Shown here in pieces: positions 43,901-56,901 of a DNA stretch of 56,901 bases. The notes under the pieces were generated by a model. The model searched no databases. It had not been told where the DNA came from and saw only the letters and a program-made list of their open reading frames with translations. The stretch covers positions 1-56,901 of the forward strand of contig JAAMXP010000345.1 in assembly GCA_019693395.1 (NCBI GenBank), written 5' to 3'. This DNA is from Ettlia oleoabundans (taxonomy: Eukaryota > Chlorophyta > Chlorophyceae > Chlamydomonadales). Both the position numbers and the translations under genes were made by a program. How positions within the stretch are numbered: the first letter of the stretch is position 1; each line of letters opens with the position of its first letter.

Positions 43901-45392
43901 TGCGCCGCCAGCCCAGATGCGGCCGGGGGTTTCAGACGGCGCCTGCCCAGGGGTGGCGTCCCAGCGATTCACTGCCGGGGTGGCCTCCACTGCATCCCAC
44001 TCTGAGGCGGGGGCTGCTGCTGCTGCTGGGGCTGCTTGCGGTACGTCTGCAACCTTTGGCTTCTTCCTGCAGAAGGCAGGCAGGCATGGGCGGGTGGGTG
44101 GATGGCTGAGACAAAGCAGCAGCAGTGAAACAGCGTGGTTGCGGCAGCACTGACAGCAGCACACCAAAGGTTTGAGGCTGCTAGGGAGGTGCAACTCTGC
44201 CGCTACAGCCGGCTACCGCAACATACGCTGAGAAACCTTCTGCACAAGGGGCGTGAAGAATAAAAAACGTACAGACAGCACAACACCGTAGCTGAAAACG
44301 CCTAGCGATGCAAGGCACCCGCAACTAACTTTACCAGCCACACGGCAAAACTCACGCTTCAATTGGCACCGAGCTGTCCCATCTGCTGCGCTTGCCAGTT
44401 GGTGCCCCACTGGCGGCGGCCGCCGCCGCTGCTGCAGCAGCTGCTGCCGCTGGGATGCCCGCAGAGGGCGGGCCCGCAGGCGGGGCCGCCGTCGCCGCCG
44501 CCGCACCCGAGGCCTTGGTTGGCACCGCATCAAGCCCTGCTAGCTGCGCCTCTGCTGCTTCTGCCTCCGCCTTGCGTTTCTCAGCAATGTTGCGCATTGT
44601 GTTGTCACGCTCCCGGGCCAGCTGAGCCTCCCTCATGACGTCAGCATAGGTGCGCACACGCGCATCTGGCGTCTTGTCGCCCATTTGGAAAGCGTCGTTC
44701 CTGTCGGGGGAGATGATGCGGTTAAGGCGGCGCTTGGAGTAGTCGCTCTCCCGATCAACGATACGGCGGGATTGCAGGAAGCCGTTGCCGTCCTGCGGGT
44801 GCAAGCGAGGGACGAGGAACAGAACAGGAGTACAAAGGTGACTATATAACTATGAACATTTAGCCAGCAGCTGATATCAGTAGGCACATGCTGTGAAGTC
44901 CTAGCACTGCAGGTGCTCTACGCTGCAGCCCAGAAAGGAGGGCAAGGTGGAGCGCTGCGGCCACCACCGCCACAAGGACCCTGCGGCCTCACCTCATCGC
45001 CGTCCTCTTGCACTGGCATGTCGTGCATCAGCGACTTGGGTGCTGTGTAGGAAGCCAGCTTGCTGCGGGCAGAATAGGGGCAACAGGGTGAGTCCAGACA
45101 GCAGCAGAGCAGGAGGATAGGCAGGCACCTAGCCGACCCGAGGGTGGCGGGGTCCCCAGGTCCAGCGAGCAGCGAGGCAAACCGGCGCACACGCGCCTCT
45201 GTTGCAAGCCTATGCTCATCAATATCAACCAAGTCCCACGCACCTGGCCACAGCCCTCTCCCGCTCGTCCACTTCCTCATCCTCCTCGATGTCTTGAGCC
45301 ACCGCGGCATAACCGGTCACGTCCGCAGGCCCGCCATACAGGTCTTTGTCGTAGACGGCAGAGCCCGTCAGAGGCACGCCCTCGTCAGCCAT
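34989..45392 (-). CDS. SF3B1: Splicing factor 3B subunit 1 (SF3b155)
   Basis: Core U2 snRNP scaffold that clamps the branch helix during spliceosome assembly. There are 28 minus-strand exons: 45392-45244, 45062-44993, 44792-44356, 44066-43518, 43075-42905, 42532-42445, 42184-42064, 41780-41680, 41467-41349, 41170-41052, 40871-40695, 40438-40367, 40208-40135, 39900-39800, 39513-39411, 39192-39091, 38848-38784, 38595-38481, 38243-38100, 37868-37757, 37565-37448, 37201-37081, 36831-36727, 36529-36425, 36121-36028, 35806-35628, 35430-35359 and 35147-34989. They total 1313 residues in phase, close to the human length. The N-terminus has the RTYADVMRE block, an Ala-rich insert and five RWD motifs (U2AF-ligand type, up to about residue 350) with T-P repeats. 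The p14-binding [13 protein letters not shown] block follows, then about 20 HEAT repeats to the C-terminus ([10 protein letters not shown]). The residues equal to human cancer hotspots R625, H662, K666 and K700 are all present ([22 protein letters not shown]). Confidence 0.97.
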
Positions 45393-45739
45393 CTCGGCTG
45401 GTGGGTGCCCTCCGTGCCCTTCAGGCCTTCAGAAGAATGCGGCAATCTCTTTTGATAATCTCCCTGCTATGTGAGGTGACCACCACGCCTCGGTGATCGA
45501 GAGTGAGGGCGGTGTAGAGGTAGCACTGCCTGTGGGCCGCCGGCCGGCCGCAGAAACGATGAAGTGTGCCCTCAACGTCGCGGTTATCCCAATTGAGGCG
45601 CCATTGGGGCTGCAGGACACCTGGCGTACTGCCTGGCCGCCGCATTCACGCTAGCGTTCGTGGCCTGATGGGGCATCAGAGCAGTGCATTGCATGCACAC
45701 GCGTCCAGTCAGAGCCGCCGTCGCCAGACACCGCCTGCT
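45393..45739. promoter_or_regulatory. Bidirectional promoter region, SF3B1 and plastid UMP kinase
   Basis: 347 bases separate the start codons of the two divergent genes. The UMP kinase reading frame stays open upstream through an in-frame ATG at 45668, so part of this stretch could be coding. No TATA box is evident. Confidence 0.45.
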
Positions 45740-48328
<2,589 letters not shown>

Positions 48329-49791
48329 GCAAGTTGCCCACCCCTCACGCCCAGACTGATTGTCTGACAGCAGCAAGGCTTAAGCGCCACCTGATGGAGG
48401 CCCTGCTGCTCCGGGTGATGCCAGAACATTGGGATTAGTAGCAAAACTGCGCACGTTGGCACGGAAATGTAGATCGGGTTGGACATGCCGCCTTACGTTG
48501 CCCAACCGGCTAACACATTTCTTGGTTAAAATTTCAGCGTTGAGCGCGTGAGATATGACAATCTTTTCCCAGCCACCCTGTTTTAAGTGTACATGAGCGA
48601 GTTTTTACGCAGTGCAATTCGAGTTGCCCCGTTTTTCTTCCTTTCCTCTTCCTTGAACGACCTTCCTCTCCCTTCAGAAATTGCTAGTGCAGCCTGCTGT
48701 GCTGCCTCATGGGGGTGGTAGTTCTACAACCTTGCCCATAATTCATTGGCCCACACATGAACGTCATGCAGATACAATCATTGCCTTTTGAGGCTGCCGG
48801 TTTTTGGCACCACCCCTGTAATGCCATAGCCACAACACCAAGATACATGAATGAGCGGCTGCTGGGAAGACAATCGCCTCCATCGAGCATTGCAGCCCAG
48901 TACATGGCACTGCAGACATGCAGCTCGAAGAAAACCAGCACATGGATACCTGATGTTGGAACGCAGCCAACAATGCAGTGGCGCTGTAAGAATATTTGAC
49001 GCGGGGAGGCAGCCATGCCAGCATTCCACAGCCAGGAGGCTCTAGCCGGCTGGCAGCAGTATGCTTGCTGCTCAACCTCTTACCATGTCAGTCACACTGG
49101 CTGCATCAACTACTGATGCTGTTTCTCTATGATGCATCTAGTCTGTGGCTCGCTCCTTTACACTGCATCCGCTTCCAAGTTTGCAAGGGGTGCAGCAGGG
49201 AGTGGAGTAGCGCCCGGCGGCTGGAGCAGTGCCCACTCGTATTACACAAACATGCTACATAGAAAAATGCGATGATGTGCTCTGTTCCCACCGACTCTGA
49301 CACCCTCCGAAGCCGCAGCAGGCGAAGCGCGTTGTGGTGATGGTTTGATCGTCGACCGGCAACTCCCCATCTGCACATCGCGAGTAGAGAAGCTGCAAAA
49401 GCGCTCACAACATCCTCCGCAGCTAAACCTTGATTGAAGAGGGCGTGCTTATATCAAAGGGAACCTGCTGCTGGCTGTCAGCCAACCTCCCAAGGCATTC
49501 AGCAAGGAGCAAATACCAGTGTCCGCGGCAGGGCCTGGACTAACAGATTTTAGCCTGCGATCCTGACGTTGCGGTGCTGCGGGATTCTGGCGTGACGCCC
49601 CGTCGGGCGCTGCCTGCTGTTTTGGAGTGCAAAGCCGCACGACCTTGCCACTCAACTCTGCCAAGTGAGTGAAGTGGTACGACCTTGCCAATAGCAAGTG
49701 TTTCACTGATATTTTTTAAGAATGCACACTCTGGTTGCAAACCACACATCGCGCCCCCTTTTGGCACTAACTCCTGGCGACCTCAAGCTGG
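48329..49791. other. Intergenic region, no gene seen
   Basis: This 1.46-kb stretch lies between UMP kinase and the sulfotransferase. It holds the UMP kinase 3' UTR (a TGTAA at about 48816 is far from the stop) and the sulfotransferase promoter. Open frames on both strands are short and have no family resemblance. A 13-base phrase, acgaccttgccaa/c, occurs twice (about 49638 and 49679). Confidence 0.45.
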
Positions 49792-52014
49792 ATGGCACAG
49801 ATGGAGCTTAATCACTCAGCCCAACAACACAACGTCAACCTACGCCGCTTAGCTTGGGCAGCTATTGCGGGCATCGTGCTGCTGTGTCTAGTGCTGGGCA
49901 ACCGGAACTGGAAGCCACCAACAGTAAGCTGCTGCCTAATTGGATACAAGTCGGCAGCCTGTCGCTATTGACCATAAAAACATGTTGCATCATGTAGCTT
50001 CTGAGTTGGTTGTTCAAAAAGCAGCCCAGAACTCGCGAATTGCTGCCTTGCAGTGTTTTCGTGAGGCGATCATCGTTGAAGATAAATCATCATTAGCAGC
50101 AGCAGAGACCAGCTCCACCGCAGCTCCGGCAGAGTATGCTTCTGTCGCGGTAGTGGTGGGTTCTGCAAACCACAAAACAGGTGCGGGTTCCCTCCTTTCC
50201 TGAATATGCCACAATCGCATTGGGGCAACGCTGGAGTGGCATCATCAGCAACATCAAGCAGGCTCTGGCTTTCACATTTCTCAAGCATCAGCGTCTCCCC
50301 CATGTTCACATCTGCTTGATGCAGGTTCCAAGCAGCTTGTGTGCTTAGGCAAAGCAGTGAGAGCAGCTGTGGACACAAATGTGACAATCAAGGCAAGCAC
50401 TAATGCTGGATTCAGCAGTACAATGTGGTAATGATCACTCTTTTGCCTACGCTCCTGCCACCGATAATGCCTGGTTGCCACCCTTCTTTTGTGCTGCCGC
50501 TGGTGCAGATTATCACGAATACAACAGCATCCGACACCGCAATGATAGCCGCTGCGGGGCGCGCCAAACCCGAGGCCCCCAGCTTCCTTGTCACCTACTT
50601 CCACTCCTCACATCAGTGCTACGGCCTGAGCCGCACAAATGAAACCTTCATATGCCCCCGTGCGGTAAGGCAGGGCTGCAGTATCCATGGTGCTGTGTCT
50701 TGCTGTGACATACCTGTAGACACAGCCAGGCTAGACCATATGCTCAGCACAAGCTCTGCAATGAAGCCCGTAAGGCAGCCAGCAGCCCGTCGTTGCCCCA
50801 GTATGAGGTTATGTTGCTTTGTCACTACCAATGCAGGGATTCCCTTGCGGTGCTCACGGGTCTGCCACCCTGTCTTTGGATGGGTGCTACTTTGCCCTCC
50901 CCAGCCTACCTGTGGGAGTGCTGCACTTTGTGCGCAACCCTTGGGATGTGGTCACGTCCGCGTATTGGTACCACCAGCAGGATCCTGCACCCGAAGCCTG
51001 GATTGATGTGGAGGTAAGCGGCCGGTACTACCTGGGGTGTGATTAATGAAGCGAGTTGGTATCTTGTAACTACAGGCCTGGTTTGCAAAGCATGACGTAA
51101 TGTATGGGAGGGTCTGAGACATATTGCCGCCCCATGTTTTGCAGCGATGATGCAGCACTGACAGCACTGCTGGTATACAACCATCGTTGCCTGCTGTATG
51201 CTTGCAGTTCAGTCGTCGGGCCAGGAGCATGATGGGGGAGGGAGTTCCTCATGAGGCTATTAAGGGTTTGGGCTTGGACCTCAGCAGCAGTGACAGCTAT
51301 GGCGACCTGCTGCGCACGTTACCAGAGGAGGACGGGATTGTGCTGGAATTCTGGCGGTCGGCACCAGGTGAGGCCTGTTGCGGCGCTGCTGACTGCGTTG
51401 GAGTGGCAGTGTGTCGGTTGTTATTCGCCATGCCTGTGTTGTTCAGGGTGTTTATTTGTCGCGGGTGAAGATGTGACTGTTTGGGAGACGCATGTTGTGA
51501 CTGTTAGCATGATTTTAGTCTAGTGCGGTTTTCGCACGGTTCACTAGATCAACCCCAAGTTTTGGAGGAGCTGGGAGGTCCCATCCCTGCCACAAGTCTG
51601 TATTGGTTAAAGGTCAAGACCTGCCACCCTGTGGTTGCAGGGCTGTACGCCATGGCGCGCCAGTACCAGTTTTTCCAGCAGCACCCTGGCGGCTTGCAAA
51701 TGCGGTATGAAGATCTGCAGGCTGACTGGAATGCAGCTGTTGCACGCCTCGCCCGCCGCTTCTACCCTCGCCACATTGACGCGCTGGTGAAGCAGGCCCA
51801 GTCCTGTGACGTGGGAAACTGGAGCCAAGAAAAGCTGGAGAGCAGCAACCACGTGACGGCGGCAAAGCACTCTGCGGATGACAAGCAGCGGCTGCAGCGC
51901 GTGCTGGCTGAGCAGCCAGAGGTGCGCCGCCACCTTTGCAGCGTTTGTGCGGCATTGGAGTATGTATGTGAGCCTTGGTGCACCAAAAAGGGGCGGCGGC
52001 AGCGGCGGCAGTGA
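49792..52014 (+). CDS. Type II membrane sulfotransferase
   Basis: Seven exons, 49792-49923, 50054-50180, 50325-50392, 50509-50664, 50837-51013, 51208-51367 and 51641-52014, give 397 residues in phase. Near the N-terminus is one hydrophobic segment (AWAAIAGIVLLCLVLG, about 22-37) preceded by basic residues, as in Golgi type II enzymes. The signature of the family is the 3'-phosphate (PAPS) site HFVRNPWDVVTSAYWYH, with Arg194 and Ser202. An upstream block, FLVTYFHSSHQCYG, sits where the 5'-phosphosulfate loop is expected, but it is not a canonical K/R-S-G-T loop, so donor binding there is uncertain. A late GLQMRYEDLQADW block is also typical of sulfotransferases. The acceptor substrate cannot be told; sulfated cell-wall polysaccharide or glycoprotein is a guess. 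Intron 3 appears to start with GC (gcaagc at 50393). TGTAA lies 65 bases past the stop. Confidence 0.8.
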
Positions 52015-52851
52015 GATTCCTTAATTAGAAAATCAGACAGCGAGCCATGTTATTGCGACATTTCGTGCATGCTCCTACTGTAATATGCAAAGAACTAAAC
52101 CCAATACCGCGCTTTTACTGTTGCTGCCAGCTGCTTCTTGCTTGTTTTGGTCATGTGCATCTATTCTTGTCTTGTCCCTCACCTCTCGCCTCATTTGCAA
52201 CAAGCATCATCACCTGACGGGCCCTTGTGGTGGTTTCACTTAATGCCCAACCAAGATAGCGGCTTGCCCTGCCTTGCAGCATATACACGGCTCTTTAAGA
52301 GCCCAGCTGGGCTAGCACGTCAATGCATCTGCTGCTACATGTGCGCTGAATACATAACATTCTGCCCAGGCTAGGCAAGCGCCAGGCGCCGGCGCCCGCC
52401 AGGTCAGCGGTCCGACAGTAGCTGCGTGTGGGTGCGACGCCGACCGGCTGCCAGCCATACTAATAGGTGTTAACACTCGGCTGTGGGTCGGGAGGGCCCT
52501 TGGACAGCAACGCACCTGGCTTGGTGCCGACGGGGCACCCGTTTGCTATTTGCAGTTGGTTATCACCGCATTGTTACCATCGCACCGTTGCAGCACAGTT
52601 CTCGCGAGCGGAGGCCCGGAAGGGCGGCCAGCCTGCAGATCCCCTTGGGCGGTTGTGGCGACATGAAGGTGCGTACATCTGGAAGCGGTGTCAATGGACT
52701 CATCGCCGCGTACAAATCCTTCACAGGCGGCAGCAGCTGCGGTGTCAACCTGACCGACCGTCACATCCCACCTCGATGGGGCACCTTCCGCGCCGCCATA
52801 TAGCCTTCTCGCTATAACCACCCAGGCTGTGCACTCAATGCTGCATGCCGC
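52015..52851. other. Intergenic: sulfotransferase 3' flank and hydrolase promoter
   Basis: Contains the sulfotransferase 3' UTR and the promoter of the hydrolase gene. An unspliced plus-strand frame at 52483-52803 (106 residues, including AAYKSFTGGSSCGVNLTDRH) is open and GC-rich, but it matches nothing I know and is shadowed by an equally long minus-strand frame. I do not call it a gene. Confidence 0.4.
52079..52083 (+). promoter_or_regulatory. TGTAA putative polyadenylation signal of the sulfotransferase
   Basis: TGTAA lies 65 bases past the stop at 52014. Confidence 0.5.
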
Positions 52852-55800
52852 ATGGCTTTGCAGGCTAGGAGGATATTGCTCAGTAGCATTAAAAGCTGTA
52901 GGGGGGTCTCCCCACCGCCTCTGGTGGCCGCGGCGCTGCTTGTACTCACCATTGCTGCGGGCACTGCTCACGCAGCTGTCGACACCGGTAGGTGGCGAGC
53001 AGCGTCACTCAGCTCAGCAAGGTGGATTGCGACGTGATGCAGCAGCGTGACAGTAGTAGATATATAACAACAGTGAAAAGCAGCCTGCATCTGGTCAATA
53101 CCATGCCATATGCCGTGCACAGTTATGCACCGCCAGCCTGTCAACTGCCAGCCTGTCTGCCAATACTTGCAGAGGAGCGTTGGGTGTGGTATGACGACCT
53201 TGTGCCCTACTCTGATTACAAATATGGCCACGAGTATTTCTATCAGGTGGAACACTGGTTTGGATGTTCGGCAGTTGGTTGCTCATGCTGGCAAGCTGGC
53301 TGCCTGTCCTTCTCATCAAGTTGAGCAAACATGCGGCAGCAAGAGTCTTGCTGCCGCATTCCGCTGGCCTCCATACAGCATGTTCCCTGCACCTGCACCT
53401 TTACCCACATCGCCATCACTGTAGGTCCCCGAATCACCTCGTGGTATAGCCCTGTTCTTCCACGGCTGTGTGGGCTCTGGATCCAACTACTGGCCACAAA
53501 GCAAGGCTTGCCCCTCATGCCGTGGCCTCCCAGAGCAAATGTCACACACGTTGCAGGCGCTGCGGCGCGGCATGGCAGGTGCCCGATGTGGCAGCTTTGA
53601 TACCTGGCAGGCGTTTGATGTATTATTGATGCATGGCATGGCAGGAGCCTCCCCTGCCTCTCTTAGGAGCTGCTGCATAGCTGCCGTCAATGCTTTCGCC
53701 TTCTGCCGAACCTTTGTAGGGTTTCAAAAACTCTACTTTCAGTTGATGCTGCTACGACAACAAGCCAAAAGTTAGATGTTTTGCTTCATTTTCGTATCTG
53801 CTCCATATGTTGTCCCCTGAACTGCGATCGCCGCCCTGCAGTTCTGGCCATCTCCTCGGGGGATCGCAGCACAGGCTGCTGGTCCTGGAACGGTGATGGC
53901 GGCGATGTGGCCAGCCTGGTGCCAGCATGGATGAACGACTGGGGGTGAGCTTGCACCCAGAGCATCAATGTGCGCTAGCAAGCGCAAATGCCGGCATCTC
54001 ATCACCCTGCCCATACCTCACTGCAGGACTCAATAGAGGCTGTTAACAGATGTTGCGTACTAGCGCTTTTTGTGCGCTTGTTGGTCTCTGCCACTACCTA
54101 TCAATGCCCTGGCAAACCTGCAAACCCCATCTGCCCTACAGGCTGAAGGGCTTGCCAATCTACGGCATGGGCATCTCCTCAGGCGGATCCTTTGTGCTCA
54201 AGCTGCCGCGCTACTTGAAGGTGAGCCCTTCCTTGCCTCTCCAAAAGTGGTGTGGCCTGCTAGGCGTTGTGTGGGACAGCGTGCCCTAGGTTGTGTACCC
54301 CAACAGGGCTTGTGATCATGGGTCGCAACTCTTGACGACGGCTGCAGCCCCGGGAAAGTAACCTCCGCGCAGCACCCAAATTCCAGATCGTGTGCTGTGC
54401 AGATGCAAGGGATCCTGTCAGAGGCACTTGCCATTGATCCAGCCACCTGGGGGCTAAATGAAGTTGGAGGTGAGCATGGCTGGCACAGTGCACAATGCAT
54501 CACAGTCAATAAACATCCATGAAGGAGGCATGATGCCTGGTGCATTCCTGACAGCCGCAGAACCTTGGTAGTTCAAAATCTTCCCTGGTTCGTGGCAGCA
54601 CCGGGCAGCCCTTGCATTGCACTCTCCGGAGGGCAACAGGGGTGGGTGGCATGAAGGAGAACAGCAGCAATGTGCCTCACCAGGCAGCAGGGGCCGCTTG
54701 GCACCCAAAAAGACGACGAGTGCCGGCACTCTTCCCCCCTGTGCAACATAAACGGCATCCCAGCGCCCTGTTTGGCCCCCAATCCCTCATCACCCCTCCC
54801 CCTCTGCTGCAGTGTACCCTCCCACCGTGTTCATCAACATGGTGATTGATGAGAATCAGCAGGAGCGGTACAAACAAAACGTAGATGCCTTGCAAAAACG
54901 TGGCTCGCCTGTCGAGATGATCAAGGCCAGTTCTCGATTCTGGCTGTGTCACTGTGGGCCTGTTAGGGGGTTGTGTGGTACATGCGCGGGTGCAATGCCG
55001 TAACATGCCTGCCTAGAAGTATGTATCCTGGTCTACCCGCGGGGGCAACAATCTTCTGAAGCATTGTGGGGGTCTTCAACGGCAAAGAGCTTCAAGTTGC
55101 AGCAACCGCTTGCTGCCCTCCTGACAGGACTCTCACTTTTGGTACTGCAGGTCTGGTCTCGCCGGGTCTACCCCACATACTTCTCTGATCGCAGCCCCTA
55201 CTACATCACACCAGGTGGGTGGGGGAAACAGCAAACCCAGCACAAGCACTGTGACCCATGCAAAAAGCCTATGAATCCGGCAGAATCGCAACGCTGGGCA
55301 ATTGCTGCGGCAGTGAACGGGGGAGTGCCCTTGAAGACCCAGGCTCCTGTTGGCTCGATTGCTTGCATGGTGGTACCTCCTGTCCCGATCCCTTCCCTGT
55401 GCCTTCTCCTGCAGAGTACAGCCGGGAGATTGCAAATGCCCTGCACAAAATGTGGATGATAGACGAGGAGGGCTGGGTGACTGAGGATCCAAGGTGACTT
55501 CTGCACCCACAGAACCCCATGTGTACTGTTGCCACACCCCAAGTGCTGAGCCACTTGTTGCCTGGGACGCTGGTTGATCGCTGTGCCCAATATTTGCTGG
55601 TGGGTGTGGAGGAACCCAACATGTGCGGTTCAGCCAGAAGCAACGAACATGTTGGGTGCCTCCGGCACCTTGAGTGGCACCTCCATCTTATTCCAGAGCG
55701 TACACATCCGGTTCATTGTTTGGTAATGTCTTGTTTTATTGTTGAACCTGGATGCCCGACAAAATGCTGCATATTCTCGCAGGGCGTCGCAGAGGCCATG

Positions 55801-56901
55801 GCTTAAGGAGCTTCAAACGCTGGTGCCAGCCCTTGGAGGCAACACCCAGAACTTCAACGGCAGGACAGTGCCCAAGTTTTTCGACGCATCCGCGGACGTC
55901 AACTCAGCAGGGGTGGGTGCATTGGTTTGGTGCTCTGGAAGCTTGCTGTTGGCATCCGCCCAGCAGCAGCACGCGCCTTGGGGCTGAGGGTTGTTTGAAG
56001 TTCTGGAGAGGCATGCGTGGATCAAGTGAAGCGGGAAAGCTGCTCCCCCAAAAAGGCCTTCGGGCAACACAGGTAGGGCACCATCAATGCAGCTTCATAG
56101 CTCATTGTATTTCTCCTTTTAAACTGCAGATATACTCCCTCATGAACCTAGCTTACGCCAAGCACGAGATCATATCCGACTACTTCACCGCGGCACTGAT
56201 GTGGTTTGAAAGCGGGTCAGTGCCTGCATCTGAGGGTTCCTGCTGTGGCAGCCATGCAGAATTCAAGGCTTTCCCCGGCCTCCCTCCCATGAGCCCCAGG
56301 TCAAACGTTCATGCCTTACCGGCTTTTTACAGTACAGGGAGCTGCTCACGACCTCCTTGCTAGCGGGTTCCTGGGCTAGCGGATATCGCTACTCTCCAAA
56401 ACCTGTCCTTGCAACACACTTGAAGAAGCTGCCAGCTGACTCTTCCATCCGCTCTCATCGACCTCTTTTCCCCACTCTGATTTTTTTTTGCCTGCCTCTT
56501 GCAGGGGCTCATCCGATTTCCAGTCCCTCTTAGATGGTTACACCTACGGCTGGCCGCCAGAGGAGATGGTCAACCATGTTTATGGTGCCTCTCCGCCTCC
56601 CCCGCCACCTAGCCCAACGCCGCCCAGCCCCCTGCCACCACACCCCAGCCCACCTCCCCCATCAAGCCCGTCTCCTGCTTTCCCGCCAACTTCGAGTGAT
56701 GAACAGCTTCTGCGGCTTGCCCAAGATGCTGCGGTGGCACTGGCGCCGGTACCTCAGAGTGGGTGAGTGCAGCTGCATGGAACCTTGTGCCGTTGCAAAT
56801 ATCACCCGTAGTGCAGCGCTGACCAGGAAACAAGAGCTGTGCTGCCTGTCCACCAGGCTGCCTGTTCCTGCAGGACCATGGGGTGTGCGCGGCTGGGGGG
56901 G
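52852..56901 (+). CDS. Secreted alpha/beta hydrolase with proline-rich tail (3' partial)
   Basis: Exons: 52852-52987, 53173-53246, 53425-53578, 53842-53944, 54142-54220, 54403-54469, 54813-54925, 55151-55214, 55415-55493, 55783-55912, 56130-56215, 56505-56762, then 56874 to the window edge. About 447 residues precede the last, open exon. Residues 1 to about 41 form a signal peptide (LVAAALLVLTIAAGTAHA). The hydrolase fold shows LFFHGCVGSGSNYW (oxyanion loop, His-Gly 83-84), then GMGISSGGSF, a G-x-S-x-G nucleophile elbow with Ser168. The acid and His of the triad are not certain; INMVIDENQ and LAYAKHEI are candidate sites. After the fold comes a pherophorin-like SPPPP tract (encoded at about 56590-56690), as in algal cell-wall proteins. 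The substrate is unknown. Exon 7 seems to end at a non-GT donor (gccagt); a GT alternative (54930) with an earlier exon 8 acceptor (55128) also keeps the frame. Confidence 0.75.
53331..53359. repeat. Near-perfect palindrome with 14-bp arms in hydrolase intron 2
   Basis: Arm atgcggcagcaaga (53331-53344), one central g, arm tcttgctgccgcat (53346-53359). It lies about 65 bases before the exon 3 acceptor. It can form a cruciform or a tight hairpin. Confidence 0.85.

Noticed and set aside
43605..44005. Plus-strand frames opposite the SF3B1 RWD/TP repeats
   Set aside because: The regularity comes from the antisense of the T-P repeats.
44213..44638. Plus-strand frames opposite SF3B1 exon 3
   Set aside because: Shadow of the Ala-rich insert; the minus strand has clear SF3B1 homology.
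48684..49016. Minus-strand frame of 110 residues between UMP kinase and sulfotransferase
   Set aside because: Cys/Met/Trp-rich composition unlike neighbouring proteins, no family resemblance, no splice context.
52483..52803. Plus-strand frame of 106 residues before the hydrolase
   Set aside because: Open but opposed by an equally long minus frame. No recognised motif, so it is mentioned only in the intergenic note.

Overview
The window is nuclear DNA of a green alga, most likely a core chlorophyte (Chlorophyceae or Trebouxiophyceae). The evidence is GC-rich coding sequence, very many short GT-AG introns ending in tgCAG, TGTAA motifs 60-300 bases past several stop codons, GT/GGT/CAG low-complexity tracts, nuclear genes for plastid proteins (a bL28 ribosomal protein and a PyrH-type UMP kinase), and an SPPPP-rich, cell-wall-like tail. 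I see no bacterial operons, viral genes, CRISPR arrays or intact transposons. Gene models were built by hand. Apart from the first two uncertain models, splice phases were checked exon by exon and every long model closes in frame.

Layout from left to right: the 3' end of a DENN-domain gene (+, 27-140); a small unrecognised organelle-targeted gene (-, 1022-1562); an unrecognised 581-residue gene (+, 1561-5349) whose start codon shares the same CATG with the previous gene; an RRM/RS-rich splicing-factor-like gene (-, 6363-11508); plastid ribosomal protein bL28 (-, 12044-13508), head to head with a 34-exon valyl-tRNA synthetase carrying an eEF1B-gamma-like GST domain (+, 13585-27761); a HEAT-repeat PP4 regulatory subunit of the PPP4R4 type (+, 28428-34191), tail to tail with splicing factor SF3B1 (-, 34989-45392, 28 exons); plastid UMP kinase (+, 45740-48328), head to head with SF3B1; a type II membrane sulfotransferase (+, 49792-52014); and a secreted alpha/beta hydrolase with a proline-rich tail (+, from 52852, running off the right edge).

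The genes are mostly housekeeping: translation (ValRS, bL28), splicing (SF3B1, RS protein), nucleotide metabolism (UMP kinase), phosphatase control (PPP4R4) and secretory or cell-surface functions (sulfotransferase, hydrolase). They are not an operon, although two head-to-head pairs probably share promoters.

The most interesting structure lies in the introns. Several introns hold decayed or exact copies of the neighbouring exon edge: exon 6 and exon 2 of PPP4R4, exon 23 and the exon 3 donor of ValRS, and the exon 3 donor of the hydrolase. One ValRS intron contains a perfect 23-bp stem with an 18-nt loop. There are also likely GC-AG introns, an intronic minisatellite, and a 4-N assembly gap beside a C18 run.
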